Source: Forficula auricularia
Taxonomy: Eukaryota > Arthropoda > Insecta > Dermaptera > Forficulidae
Assembly (NCBI GenBank): GCA_024734495.1
Contig: JALMQS010000225.1
Span: forward strand, 7,291,425 to 7,355,424
Length of the DNA: 64,000 bases
Direction of reading: 5' to 3'
The number at the start of each line of letters is the position of its first letter. The first letter of the stretch is position 1. This document shows, one piece after another, positions 11,715 to 20,934 of this stretch. The position numbers and the translations under genes are program-made. The notes under the pieces are model-generated. The model had not been told where the DNA came from. It was given only the letters and a program-made list of their open reading frames with translations, and did no database searches.

Positions 11715-11995
11715 TTCTTCTTCTTATAGCGCCATGTCCGAACGGGCATCGGCTCATTCTCTCTACATATACCTGTGCTGAGTGTGTTTAGCTGTTTTTA
11801 CACAGATATACGGGACCTACTTTCTAACGCCAGTTCCGAACGGCTAGTTTGGAGAGGTTGTCTAGGCAAGTGTACTCTTTGTAGTTTGCCATTGCTTTCC
11901 AAGAGGAGGCGGCTGCAAATATCTGCCGAGACTCAGTCTCGAACCAGCATACTTCAGAACAGTGGTCAGACACTCTGACCACTGACCCTCAGTGA
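11715..11995 (-). mobile_element. SINE family A, older copy
   Basis: Minus strand. Matches the 10333 copy over its whole length, including the sequence around AACACACTCAGCACAG, GACTGAGTCTCGGC and the B-box-like GGTTCGAGACT. It carries more substitutions and a small deletion, and no clear TSD was found. Confidence 0.8.
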
Positions 11996-11999
11996 CTCT

Positions 12000-12400
12000 C
12001 TATTTAATTAATAAATCGAAAAAATTAAGTATCTTTTTTTTGAAAATTAGATGGTAAATTTTTTCAAAAATCAACTATGCTAAACTAGAATATATTATTA
12101 AGAAAGATTCTAAATTTAAGGTCAAAATTTCAAAGTAGAAACTAGCTCAGGTTGTTTTTTAAATGTTTTTGGGGGAATTTTATTTTTATCGTTGACAACA
12201 ATGCACAAAACGACCCCGAACATGTTCGGAACGTCTCGCACTAACGACGTTTAATGATTTCCTATTAATATGTGATCTTTTTCGAAATTTTGAAAGAACA
12301 GAAGTTGAACTCTTTCTTCATCTCTCTCACCTCTAACTTATCTTTAAAACAATAATAATAACCATTTTTGCCCTGGTGGACAATTTTAAAGAGTTAGTTG
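12000..12400. repeat. Family Z repeat, left part
   Basis: AAGTATC, a T run, GATGG and TTCAAAAATCAAC near 12020-12075 match the 23.3-25.9 kb tandem unit in inverted orientation. TATTATTAAGAAAGATTC at 12090-12107 pairs with 13260-13277. The Z copy is split by the PLE insertion that follows. Confidence 0.5.
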
Positions 12401-12505
12401 AATAAAAGATTTCACTGTCGATGGTAACAGAATTGTTTTTATTTTAGGTTAAAAATAAAATGAGAGAGTCTTCTGTTTTTAAATAAAATAATTTTTAATT
12501 ATTTC

Positions 12506-12548
12506 TAGAGACTATAGTTTCGAAGGCATTGCCTTCATCATCAGTCTA
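12506..12548 (-). ncRNA. Hammerhead ribozyme motif, left arm
   Basis: Minus strand: UAGA, CUGAUGA, U, stem II GAAGGC/GCCUUC with an AAU loop, GAAAC, UAUA, GUC, UCUA. Stem I is UAGA/UCUA. Stem III is AC/GU closed by a UAUA loop (or AU-extended). Identical in core to the 13044-13086 copy. Confidence 0.75.
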
Positions 12549-12553
12549 TCACC

Positions 12554-12886
12554 GGTGTATATAAATTGACATGCCAAGATTGCAATGCAACTTATATAGG
12601 AAAAACGGAAAGAAATTTATCCATTAGGATCAATGAACACAAGAGAGCCTACAAATTAAAATATGAAAATTATGCATTTGCAGAGCATTTAAATGCTAAC
12701 AATCATAGTTTTCCAGATCAATCCAAAATTAAATTGATCAAAGAAGTCAATGACCCCTTAATTCTTTCTTTAAAAGAATCCATTGAAATTTTAAAATCCT
12801 TGGAAAAAAGCCCAATTGAATCTTTAAATGAAAAACTAGAAATTATCAATGACCCTTTTTTAAAAACATTCCATTCATTCAGGTAA
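12554..12886 (+). CDS. GIY-YIG endonuclease domain of a PLE
   Basis: The frame opens with GVYKLTCQDCN and TYIGKTERNLSIRINEH, giving the GIY (here GVY) and YIG tyrosine motifs, the CxxC pair, the R of NLSIRINEH and the following H. About 110 codons are uninterrupted and end at TAA 12884-12886. A lysine- and glutamate-rich C-terminal tail ends in KTFHSFR. PLEs use this nuclease to nick target DNA for reverse transcription. There is no in-frame ATG before the domain, and the frame starts immediately after the antisense ribozyme, so this is the C-terminal end of a truncated polyprotein rather than a stand-alone gene. The remnants at 1342-1416 and 47100-47545 are decayed relatives. Confidence 0.85.
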   Translation, partial: GVYKLTCQDCNATYIGKTERNLSIRINEHKRAYKLKYENYAFAEHLNANNHSFPDQSKIKLIKEVNDPLILSLKESIEILKSLEKSPIESLNEKLEIINDPFLKTFHSFR

Positions 12887-13043
12887 AACTCTTTAGAAAA
12901 TGCCTAAACAAAAGAGTAACCCAGATATTGATCCAGTTATATTCTAATCTCCCAAGAAGAAACATGAAGAAAAAGACATTATATATTTTTCAAAATTTTC
13001 AATGTATAAATCTTAATTTGTAACTAATTTGAAATATTTGTGA

Positions 13044-13086
13044 TAGACTGATGATGAAGGCAATGCCTTCGAAACTATAGTCTCTA
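13044..13086 (+). ncRNA. Hammerhead ribozyme motif, right arm
   Basis: UAGA (13044-13047), CUGAUGA (13048-13054), one U, GAAGGC-AAU-GCCUUC, GAAACUAUAGUC, UCUA (to 13086). It has a complete conserved core with a 4-bp stem I and a GUC cleavage triplet. It lies in the 3' UTR of the GIY-YIG frame, the usual PLE position. Confidence 0.78.
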
Positions 13087-13150
13087 GAAATAATTAAAAA
13101 TTATTTTATTTAAAAAACAGAAGACTCTCTCATTTTATTTTTAACCTAAA

Positions 13151-13535
13151 ATTTTAAAGGTTTTAAGAGAGAGCGCCCCTCAGGAGTTGAACCCTCTCTG
13201 ATAAGTAATATAAAATTATTTCTACTAAAATCTTTGAAATTTTTACCTTAAATTTAGAATCTTTCTTAATAATAATTTATTTATTCAATTAAGGAAAAAT
13301 AAATGCCAATATCAAAGATGTTGTTTAAGATATATTTACTTTAAATGTCAGAAGGGTACTCTGAAGTCGAGACAAACATGCTATATGGATAGTTGGTCTG
13401 ACCCTAGAGAAGAAATCCTTCCGATATGAATACTATATGTAAACAGCTAGCAAAAAAGATAAAAGAAACTTGTTTTATCCCCAGCATATGAATAAGACAA
13501 ATTTTAGGCTATTATCTGAGTTAGAGCATTCACAA
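13151..13535. repeat. Family Z repeat, right part, then spacer
   Basis: AGAGAGAGCG...GTTGAACCCTCTCTG at 13166-13201 is a worn tRNA-like head. AAATTTAGAATCTTTCTTAA near 13250-13270 completes the Z copy split by the PLE. The rest to 13535 is unrecognised. Confidence 0.45.
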
Positions 13536-13615
13536 TTAATAAGATTGAAGTAGTTTTTGGAGAAGAACTGATAAGTGAATTGAGTGGATTTTGATGAGGC
13601 AGTCCAAAGTTCAAA
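13536..13615 (+). repeat. PLE-like terminal fragment
   Basis: GATTGAAGTAGTTTTTGGAG and GATGAGGCAGTCCAAA match 258-322 closely. Only this piece of the terminal region is present, and the hammerhead that would follow is missing. Confidence 0.6.
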
Positions 13616-14126
13616 AATAGAACGAGCGAGTAATCCATATCGATGCCCTGCGGGTTGGGCGTACAATAGACCCGCAGTACTCCCTGCGTGTCGTAAGAGG
13701 CGACCAATAGGGAAAGGGTGGATGGGACTCTTCAACCTTGATCGGCTACCCGTCTAGGGGAAAAACCCTAAACAAATTAGGAGCTTGAGAGCCAAACTTG
13801 AGCCTCCTGCGGCAGCTTCTGGATTCTGGCTGACTCCAGTCCTCTGGGCCCCGTCAGTTCGAACAAGAGGGGTGTATCGGAACTGACTTTACTTCCATAG
13901 ATAGAGCCAAGTGCAGAGGTGTTTAATAATGAGTCCCCTTCTGAAACCCTCTAAAATTGTCCGCCAGGGCAAAAAAGGCCATTAAGCATTATGATACCCA
14001 GGGGAGTTGAGTAACCGTCCTTAAGTTACTTTCCAAAGCCCTAATTTTCAGTATAATAAAGATGTAAAATTAATAAAAATTAAAATAAAACAGGCCTTAG
14101 AAGTTATTCTTGAATAAATGAAAATA
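13616..14126. other. GC-richer segment of unknown origin
   Basis: 13620-13990 is richer in GC than its surroundings and contains GTGTCGTAAGAGGCGACCAA. It may be the 5' UTR of a non-LTR element, but no supporting ORF follows. GTCCGCCAGGGCAAAAA near 13960 is the complement of 12362-12385. Confidence 0.3.
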
Positions 14127-14130
14127 TTAA

Positions 14131-14770
14131 TGTAGGGATCGATTTTCTGCTTTTTTTTTCAATTAGAAATGTAATTTATTTTTCGATGTTAATCGATTCG
14201 TGGCTTATGAAAGACTAATTAGCGAAGAAGAAGACCACGCCTTTTTATAATTAATCGAGCGCGATCTAGGGAAAATTATCAACCAATCACCTTAATTACC
14301 AATTAAATCGGCGGCTATAAAAGAAGCGAAGCCGTAATTAGCGAGGCAGTTGCAATTCAGCCCTCACTGTGTGAAGAGCTGTTTTACGCTCTCCAAGAGT
14401 TCGCCTGTCGACTTTGGAACGATTGAAGAACAAAGCTGTACGAAATCTTGTAACCACGAAGAAGTAATAAATTTCGGGCCTTGTGCCATTTATTTTGTTG
14501 AAAGCATTTTTCACGGCCTCCGGCCAAGTTCTTATTTTGAAGAAAGCATATTTCACTGCCCCCGGGCAATTTCTTATTTTAAAAAAGCATTTTTCACAAG
14601 CCTCCGGGCCAATTCTTATTTTGGGAAAGCAAATTTCACGGCTTTACGCCACCAAGAGAGGTTTTCACCTCTGAAGAAAATCGACGACATCGGCGCTCCT
14701 CCGATATCTTTCCATCAAGCCTTTCGAGTCAAAAACTCATCTTCATCCATCATCGGGATTATTTCCTATA
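14131..14770 (+). repeat. 5' LTR (640 bp)
   Basis: Starts TGTAGGGATC and ends TTTCCTATA. A TATA-like CTATAAAAGAAG lies near 14312-14325, preceded by a CCAATCA box near 14281-14288. TAATAAAT near 14465 could be a polyadenylation signal. Inside are 3.5 imperfect repeats of about 42 bp (14502-14650), each with GCAT..TTTCAC, a CCGG-rich core and TTCTTATTTT. Long open frames across it are side effects of this repeat. Confidence 0.93.
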
Positions 14771-14774
14771 AATT

Positions 14775-14793
14775 TGGGGGCTCGGCCGCGGAT
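14775..14793 (+). promoter_or_regulatory. Primer-binding site, tRNA-Pro-like
   Basis: TGGGGGCTCGGCCGCGGAT starts 4 nt after the LTR. It resembles the tRNA-Pro 3'-end complement used by many retroelements (TGGGGGCTCG, then CCG and GGAT), with small differences after position 10. Confidence 0.65.
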
Positions 14794-15132
14794 TCGTTAA
14801 AGGCTTTATCGGACGGAGCTGGACCATCTCGGTTCGGACCCGAGGAGGTTTGTCTCGACTCGCCTCGAGGCACCGACCGTTTTTGCGCGGGCAAACACAT
14901 TTAGCGCGCCCGGCAGCCAAGCGACGAGCGAAGGCAGGCGACGTAGCAGGCAGCAGCAGCGGCTATCGACTGAGGCGATCAAGCGAAGGCCAGACAACAC
15001 GACGACGGCAGCGCCACTCGTGGATAACAGCAGAACCAGAGCAGCCGTAAAAGGATTACACCAAGGTAAGGGTCAACGGTTACTCACCTGTACACCTACC
15101 CCTCTTATCACTAATAAGACCACCACACAATC

Positions 15133-15864
15133 ATGCCAATGCTAAAAGATACACCAGACGTAGCTAAACGAATTGGGGAAGCAGATGAAGATGTAATAAA
15201 GAATCTACACTACCTACTGTACGACGAAATAGGAGTAAGGAATAGAAGGGAAAAAATAAAGAAATTCCCAGGTTTTGAATTCGAGAAGGGGTCAGTACCT
15301 TACCAAGAAAAAACAGAATTCTTAACTAAACTAGACAATGACACATTAAATGCATTTGGAAAAATATTAGGAGTGACTCATAGCAATAAATACCAATTAA
15401 TTAATAAAATTTGGAACATGCTGATCAAAACTGATATCTCAATAGAATCCATAGGAGACGGAAGTTATATTAAAGACAGAACAGTAGAAAATAGAATCAA
15501 CGAACACAGTACAATCGACTTTCGAGATATAGAGCCATTATTAAAGAAATTCAACGGAACGGATAACTATCCAATAGAAAAATGGGTACAAGACATAGAA
15601 ACAGAGGCAAATATTCAAAGCTGGAGTAGCCTACAATTATTTAACTTTGACAGACAGACTTACGACCCCAAAAGATGTGCACCAAGGCAATACGAAGTAG
15701 GTGGTCTTGTAGCGATTAAGAGGACACAGGTTGGCCCAGGCAGTAAACTTAAACCTAAATTCCTTGGCCCCTTACCGAATCATCCGAAAGAAGATGAACG
15801 ACACCTACGACGTCAAGAAGGAAGCTTTCACCGAAGGACCAATCTTCACCTCTACGTGCGCTGA
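15133..15864 (+). CDS. Gag N-terminal part fused to integrase C-terminus
   Basis: The 243-residue frame begins with ATG at 15133. Residues 1-165 are charged and gag-like: KKFPGFEFEKGSVPY, NDTLNAFGKILGV, then LLKKFNGTDNYPIEKWVQDI, a capsid-type motif. From about residue 170, NFDRQTYDPKRC and YEVGGLVAIKRTQVGPG followed by LKPKFLGP match the post-catalytic C-terminal region of Gypsy-type integrases. Protease, RT, RNase H and the integrase catalytic core between them are missing. The join, near 15625-15650, keeps reading frame for another 70 residues. The fusion could be a deletion scar without function, or a retained packaging-type Gag. Confidence 0.8.
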   Translation: MPMLKDTPDVAKRIGEADEDVIKNLHYLLYDEIGVRNRREKIKKFPGFEFEKGSVPYQEKTEFLTKLDNDTLNAFGKILGVTHSNKYQLINKIWNMLIKTDISIESIGDGSYIKDRTVENRINEHSTIDFRDIEPLLKKFNGTDNYPIEKWVQDIETEANIQSWSSLQLFNFDRQTYDPKRCAPRQYEVGGLVAIKRTQVGPGSKLKPKFLGPLPNHPKEDERHLRRQEGSFHRRTNLHLYVR

Positions 15865-16298
15865 ATACATGAAGCCCTGGTCACTCGAGTGTAATCAAGA
15901 TAAGTGAGTGAAGTGTTGTGAAAATAATATGAAAGTGTTTTTTTTTAGTGTCATGTGCAAAAGTGAGAAAAAAGTGAAAATTAGTGTGTGAAAGTGTTAG
16001 TTTTTAAGTTAAAATCAAAGAAATAGACAATTAAAAAACACTAAGTTTAAGCATAAAATTTTTTTTTGTTCAAGTAATTTTCAAGATCAATTTGTTTTGT
16101 AAAAAATAACAATAGTTAAGTTTAGTTTTAAGTGCTATTTCATTGTAAAAAAAAAATAATTCTGTATTTTATGATTAAGTTAAAAATACCTAAACGGTTT
16201 TAAAGAAGAAAAGACAATAACTAAATTAATTTTAAGTTGAAATATTTAACTATGTAAAAGATGATTGGTTATAAGTTCCGAGTCGTAACTTGATTGAG
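15865..16298 (+). other. LTR element 3' untranslated region
   Basis: AT-rich, with AAGTGTGTGAAAGTG-type repeats at 15905-16000. No second ORF. It leads into the polypurine tract. Confidence 0.6.
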
Positions 16299-16309
16299 AA
16301 AGGGGAGAA
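16299..16309 (+). promoter_or_regulatory. Polypurine tract
   Basis: AAAGGGGAGAA directly abuts the 3' LTR, the position and composition expected for plus-strand priming. Confidence 0.85.
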
Positions 16310-16950
16310 TGTAGGGATCGATTTTCTGCTTTTTTTTTCAATTAGAAATGTAATTTATTTTTCGATGTTAATCGATTCGTGGCTTATGAAAGACTAATTA
16401 GCGAAGAAGAAGACCACGCCTTTTTATAATTAATCGAGCGCGATCTAGGGAAAATTATCAACCAATCACCTTAATTACCAATTAAATCGGCGGCTATAAA
16501 AGAAGCGAAGCCGTAATTAGCGAGGCAGTTGCAATTCAGCCCTCACTGTGTGAAGAGCTGTTTTACGCTCTCCAAGAGTTCGCCTGTCGACTTTGGAACG
16601 ATTGAAGAACAAAGCTGTACGAAATCTTGTAACCACGAAGAAGTAATAAATTTCGGGCCTTGTGCCATTTATTTTGTTGAAAGCATTTTTCACGGCCTCC
16701 GGCCAAGTTCTTATTTTGAAGAAAGCATATTTCACTGCCCCCCGGGCAATTTCTTATTTTAAAAAAGCATTTTTCACAAGCCTCCGGGCCAATTCTTATT
16801 TTGGGAAAGCAAATTTCACGGCTTTACGCCACCAAGAGAGGTTTTCACCTCTGAAGAAAATCGACGACATCGGCGCTCCTCCGATATCTTTCCATCAAGC
16901 CTTTCGAGTCAAAAACTCATCTTCATCCATCATCGGGATTATTTCCTATA
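16310..16950 (+). repeat. 3' LTR (641 bp)
   Basis: Matches the 5' LTR base for base as far as I can follow, except for one extra C in the CCCCCC run near 16740. It is followed by TTAA, the 3' target duplication. Confidence 0.93.
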
Positions 16951-16954
16951 TTAA

Positions 16955-18476
16955 TGTTAAGTAGAGCGACTTGTTTCTTCAAAATTAAACAATCTTATTG
17001 CCCACACACTGCAAAATACTCTTTAATTTTACTTAATAATAATTTTACATAAAAAATGCAGAGGAGTCTCCGAGGCGTTAGCCAAAAAATATTTCACTTC
17101 CGACAACCAGTATGAAATTTTCTACAGTACTTTTACACATTTCAAAGAACAAAAAAACCACCGTGAGACAATCGATCTGACCTTTGATCTCCTGTGATGG
17201 CGTCATCTCAATGGCCTCCGCGTATAACTCAAAAACGGTCCATATTTTGTAAATAACCGTCCTTTAGTAATTTAAGAGGACAAAATTTTGTGTCAATTAA
17301 AAAAAACATATAGAAAATTGGTCGAGTAGTTTGATTTTTATGGGGATCCAAAACAGCCTCCCGGATCACTTTTGAATATCCCAATAAATTTTTGGATCTT
17401 TTCCCATTTTGACCATGAAAGAGCAGATTTTTGACAAAGACCACTATAAACATTTTTAAACTACTAGATTAAAATTCGAACAAAGTTTCATCCTAATTGG
17501 ATAATGGTAACCAGTGGCGCAATGAGGTTGAAGTTTTGCAAAAAATCGCAGTTTTTCTTTCAAAAAACGAAAACCACTAATCCTAGAAACTTGATTTCTG
17601 TCTCATTCTCTAGGAGATTTTGTTGACTTGAACATTTATTTGCACCACTTTTTTGATAAAACTCTTATATTTATAGATATCCAGTATTTCACATAACACT
17701 TTTGAGGATTCGGATCATATCCTGTCCGAAAATGCAATATTTTAGTGTTTTTTTTTTTTTTTTGCTAACTCCATGGACTAGAGAGAAATCTAGAAAAACT
17801 TATTAAAAATTTATTGAAATGAATGGTAGAAAAGGGAGAAAAATAAATTTTTTTTAATTTTTGTATATTTTTTTGTAAAATGGTTCTAAATGTACTTTGA
17901 CAGAATCCTAGTGTGTTTTTTTCAACTGTGGTGCTGGTGTTTATTAACCTGCAAGGTTGGTAGTAGAATAAGACAATGGAAAGTAAATTTGTCATTTGAG
18001 AGTAAAAAAATAATTTTGAAATTGGAGTAGAAGTAAATGATTTTTTGATTGTCTGCATTGATTGTTAATTTCTTAATTTATTGTGTTGTTCAGTGGAGAT
18101 TCATATAGTTGTATCCTGTTGTTTTTAAGGTTGCGATTGATAGTTGTTTATATTAAAAGAATTGTAAAGGTAAGCTGTGACATAGCCATGTTTTTATGTT
18201 AATGACAAGAAATTTTTATTAAAAGAATTTCCAAAAATAATTTTATTTATATATTATTTGAACAAGGGAATTAAAATTCTGTCTCTTCAGGTTATCTACA
18301 GCTTGCCTGTTATATGTGTTTTCTGAATGTGAGATGCCACAGGAGAATGAGGTGTTAACTGATATTGAAAATGTTGCTATGTCTTACTAGGGGTAAGTAA
18401 TTGATGGTTTAAATATGATGAAAATACTGCTGTAATGTTTCTTGTATTGCAAATTGATATGCTGTGTATTTTAGAC
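16955..18476. other. AT-rich spacer, no recognised gene
   Basis: A diverged match to the 7.2-8.2 kb foldback interior lies near 17475-17720 (AAAGTTTCATCCTAATTGG, GGTAACCAGTGGCGCAATGAG). The minus-strand frame 17765-18058 has no recognisable domain. Confidence 0.4.
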
Positions 18477-18486
18477 TGAAGATGGC

Positions 18487-18526
18487 AGAGAATATCCGCC
18501 GAAACTGTCTCCATGTGAAACAACAA
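18487..18526 (+). ncRNA. Degenerate hammerhead-like motif
   Basis: CUGAAGA at 18477-18483, a U, GGC...GCC as a 3-bp stem II, then GAAACUGUC. Stem I is only GA/UC. The core boxes are present, but weak stems make activity doubtful. Confidence 0.35.
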
Positions 18527-18539
18527 TAAAAAATTATGA

Positions 18540-19318
18540 AAAAGAAGATAGTTTGTTCAATAATTAACCTTCTCCTGATCATAAGGAAACGATCATCAGT
18601 TTCCGAGTGTTTTTAATAAAGCCTCATTTGAGATAATTAATTTAAAATAAAAACAATTATAGTAACTTTATTTATTTATAATTTTTTTTTATAAATTTTT
18701 ATATATTCATCAAAAATCCTCCTTTATCACTTTATCTCCTTTTACTCTTAAGGATACTCGATTGGGAATGAAAATTGATTATTCATGTGGAATAAATTCC
18801 TTGTCAATTGATTGCGCTTCAGGTATAATGAGTGGTGAAAAATGTTTGAATTTATAAATAGGTGATTCATTTGATTTGAATCTGCAAAATATTAAATTGA
18901 GGTTTAGTCAAGTACGGTAACATTGTATTTATTATTACGTATTATTATTTATAAAGTTTAATGAAAAAATTTAAAAATAATTAATTTAATATTTAAATGT
19001 ATATAGTTAATTAACATTTAATTAACCTGTTGTGAAATTAGAGCTGCAAGGTAAAATTATTACAGAAGAGAGCGAGAGGGGTAGAATTTTCATTATATTG
19101 TTTTATATTATAATTAGCCATTCGTTAACAATATTAAATAAAACAAGACTCATCTCTGAATCTTGGGCTCCAGGACAACAATAAATATATGAAGTTAAAT
19201 TTCTTATTGTTGACAAAGCCAGGAACAATCACATGTATTTATGGTAATCTTATTATATAAGTTATTATATTAAACGAGCAATAAGCGAGCAATTCTTGTA
19301 TATATATATATATATATA
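18540..19318. other. AT-rich spacer
   Basis: No coding or structured feature seen. From about 19250 it is the left flank of the Helitron-like repeat described at 19972, ending in a TA microsatellite at 19298-19322. Confidence 0.4.
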
Positions 19319-19322
19319 TATA

Positions 19323-19971
19323 TGTGGGATTTTATTCTCCGCTCCTTTCAATGTAAAATGCTTTTGAAAATAAAGATTTGTTTTCGCCTTGAGAAAGGCG
19401 TTTGCTTGCTCTATGCCGGTCAGAATCTTGATAAAATGACAGGTGAACAGCAAGGACACGCCCCTTTTATAAAGAACCAAGCGCGCGAAAAGTTATGCAC
19501 ACGTCACCTAAAAGGCGGGAATAATTAACCAATCAGCTTAATTGCTAATTAGAGCCAGAGTTATAAAAGCAGCCAGATCCTCGAAGCAAATTCAGTTGTC
19601 ATTCAGTTGTCATGTGTGAGTTGTCACTTGTTGAAACTCATTGAATGAGACAGCTCCTCGGAGGTGACTGATCACTTGGGAACGATTTGCTAAAGAAGCG
19701 GTTTGTGTCTATGTTATGAAGCGAAGAAGTATACACGTTCTGTAATAAAGAAACAATAAATGCGGGCCTTGTGCCATTATTTCATTTAAAGCATATTTTT
19801 AACTGCCTAGTGCAAATTCTTATTTAAAATAGCATTTTTCTGGCTTTACGCTGACAAGAGAGATTCTAATCTCTGAAGATTTTCTTCCATCCAAGCCCGG
19901 CGAATCTCCTTCCAACTAACCCTTCGAGCCAAACATAATAAAATCATCCATCATCCAAATCATTTCCTAAA
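19323..19971 (+). mobile_element. Solo LTR related to the 14.1-kb element
   Basis: Starts TGTGGGATTT and ends near CATTTCCTAAA. It shares, in order, the CCAATCA box, a TATA-like GTTATAAAAGCAG near 19560, GCGGGCCTTGTGCCATTATT, the GGCTTTACGC block and CATCCATCATCC with the complete element's LTRs, but is clearly diverged. No internal region or second LTR is present, so it is a recombined solo LTR. A TATA TSD (19319-19322, 19972-19975) is plausible but sits in a TA microsatellite. Confidence 0.85.
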
Positions 19972-20290
19972 TATATCGGTTTCTCGAAAACGGCTCTAAC
20001 GATTTGGATGAAATTCACGGATTAGGGGTTTTTGATTTGACAATTCGATTTGTCACGGTCTTATCTTCGGGTAAGTTGTTTTCGATGGGTTTTTTGTTAA
20101 TTGAAATAATTATTCACATGTGGTTGCGTCGATAAAAATGTATAATTACATTTTTATTCAATTTCAATAATTTGTATTTTAATTCCTATATCCCACTAAT
20201 AGTTCATTACAAATATTATTATATATTAAAATTAGAGAATTTAATTATTTAAAGGTATTTTTCTATTTTCTATAAAATAATTTATTAGAA
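19972..20290 (+). repeat. Helitron-like repeat W
   Basis: TCGGTTTCTCGAAAACGGCT followed by AACGATTTGGATGAAATTC has the style of arthropod Helitron 5' ends. The segment to about 20260 is the reverse complement of 56560-56870. No Rep/helicase is present. Confidence 0.5.
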
Positions 20291-20319
20291 TATCAATTTA
20301 ATTTACATAAAAAATCCGA

Positions 20320-20358
20320 CAATTCTAAGGATCGTGCCTTCTTCAGGATTTAAAAGGG
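20320..20358 (-). ncRNA. Decayed hammerhead motif
   Basis: Minus strand: AAAUC, CUGAAGA, AGGCACGAUCC, then GAAUUGUC and GGAUUU. Stem I is still complementary, but GAAA has become GAAU and stem II is poor. Confidence 0.35.
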
Positions 20359-20630
20359 TCATCGGAAGAGCTTCCGTGTATATTAATATTATTTTTAATA
20401 CTGCAATTACATCCAAAACTTTGAGGGCAATGATATGTCTTGATGATGGCCATAGTGGGTGTAAGCGTTGGAATAAATATAAATAAAATTTTATTTTATT
20501 TTGCCTTCTAATAAAAATCGTCCTTTTTACCTGGATTTAAAAATAAAAATAATATTAATATATCGTTTTTAACTAAAGCAAAAAATTATCCAACATTGCT
20601 CGGTGTTCAGGTACTATGTGTATAATTCCC

Positions 20631-20677
20631 AATAAACTGAAGATGGCCCGATAAATTCATGCCGAAACGTCTTTATT
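20631..20677 (+). ncRNA. Hammerhead ribozyme motif
   Basis: AAUAAA (20631-20636), CUGAAGA (20637-20643), U, GGC...GCC, GAAACGUC (20664-20671), UUUAUU (20672-20677). Stem I is a perfect 6-bp pairing, and stem III is the ACGU palindrome. Stem II is short (3 bp) with a 13-nt loop. Confidence 0.6.
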
Positions 20678-20934
20678 CTGGGAATCTTATTGAACCCGGT
20701 GCATCCTTGCTTTGGCTGAATAACTCCTTCAAACCACTACAAATTTATCACAGCCATGATCTCCAACAATATTAAAACAATATTGTTAATTGTTATAAGA
20801 AGTTGGTATGAAATTGGACGTAAATAAAATTTAATTCAACCAATAGCTAGTTTTTCTACCTTCAGTGACCAGAATGCTAGGTATCTTTGACTGCCAACAA
20901 AATCAGCTAACCGTCAGATATATGACCCATAGGG
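20678..20934. other. Spacer between hammerhead and foldback
   Basis: Nothing recognised. Confidence 0.4.

Larger units (their letters stand above)
12402..13150 (+). mobile_element. Truncated Penelope-like element with inverted ends
   Basis: Outer parts are a long inverted repeat: about 12435-12548 is the reverse complement of about 13044-13150. Each arm includes a hammerhead, antisense on the left and sense on the right. Between them is an open GIY-YIG frame. AATTTTAAAG flanks both sides (about 12392-12401 and 13151-13160), a possible TSD. PLEs often carry partial inverted terminal copies; here almost all of the reverse transcriptase is absent. Confidence 0.8.
14131..16950 (+). mobile_element. 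Gypsy-like LTR retrotransposon, internally deleted
   Basis: Two direct repeats of 640 and 641 bp bound a 1.54-kb interior. The 4-bp duplication TTAA lies at 14127-14130 and 16951-16954. The termini TGTAGG and CCTATA form an imperfect inverted pair. A primer-binding site, a gag/integrase frame and a polypurine tract lie inside in the expected order. No protease, RT or RNase H is encoded, so it could move only with help from a full-length relative. The LTRs differ by one C in a C-run near 14558/16740 and otherwise look the same, so the insertion is recent. Confidence 0.95.

Noticed and set aside
14350..14904. 184-codon frame crossing the 5' LTR into the leader
   Set aside because: Made by the 42-bp LTR repeats and broken in the 3' LTR by the single C indel; it precedes the PBS and has no domain.
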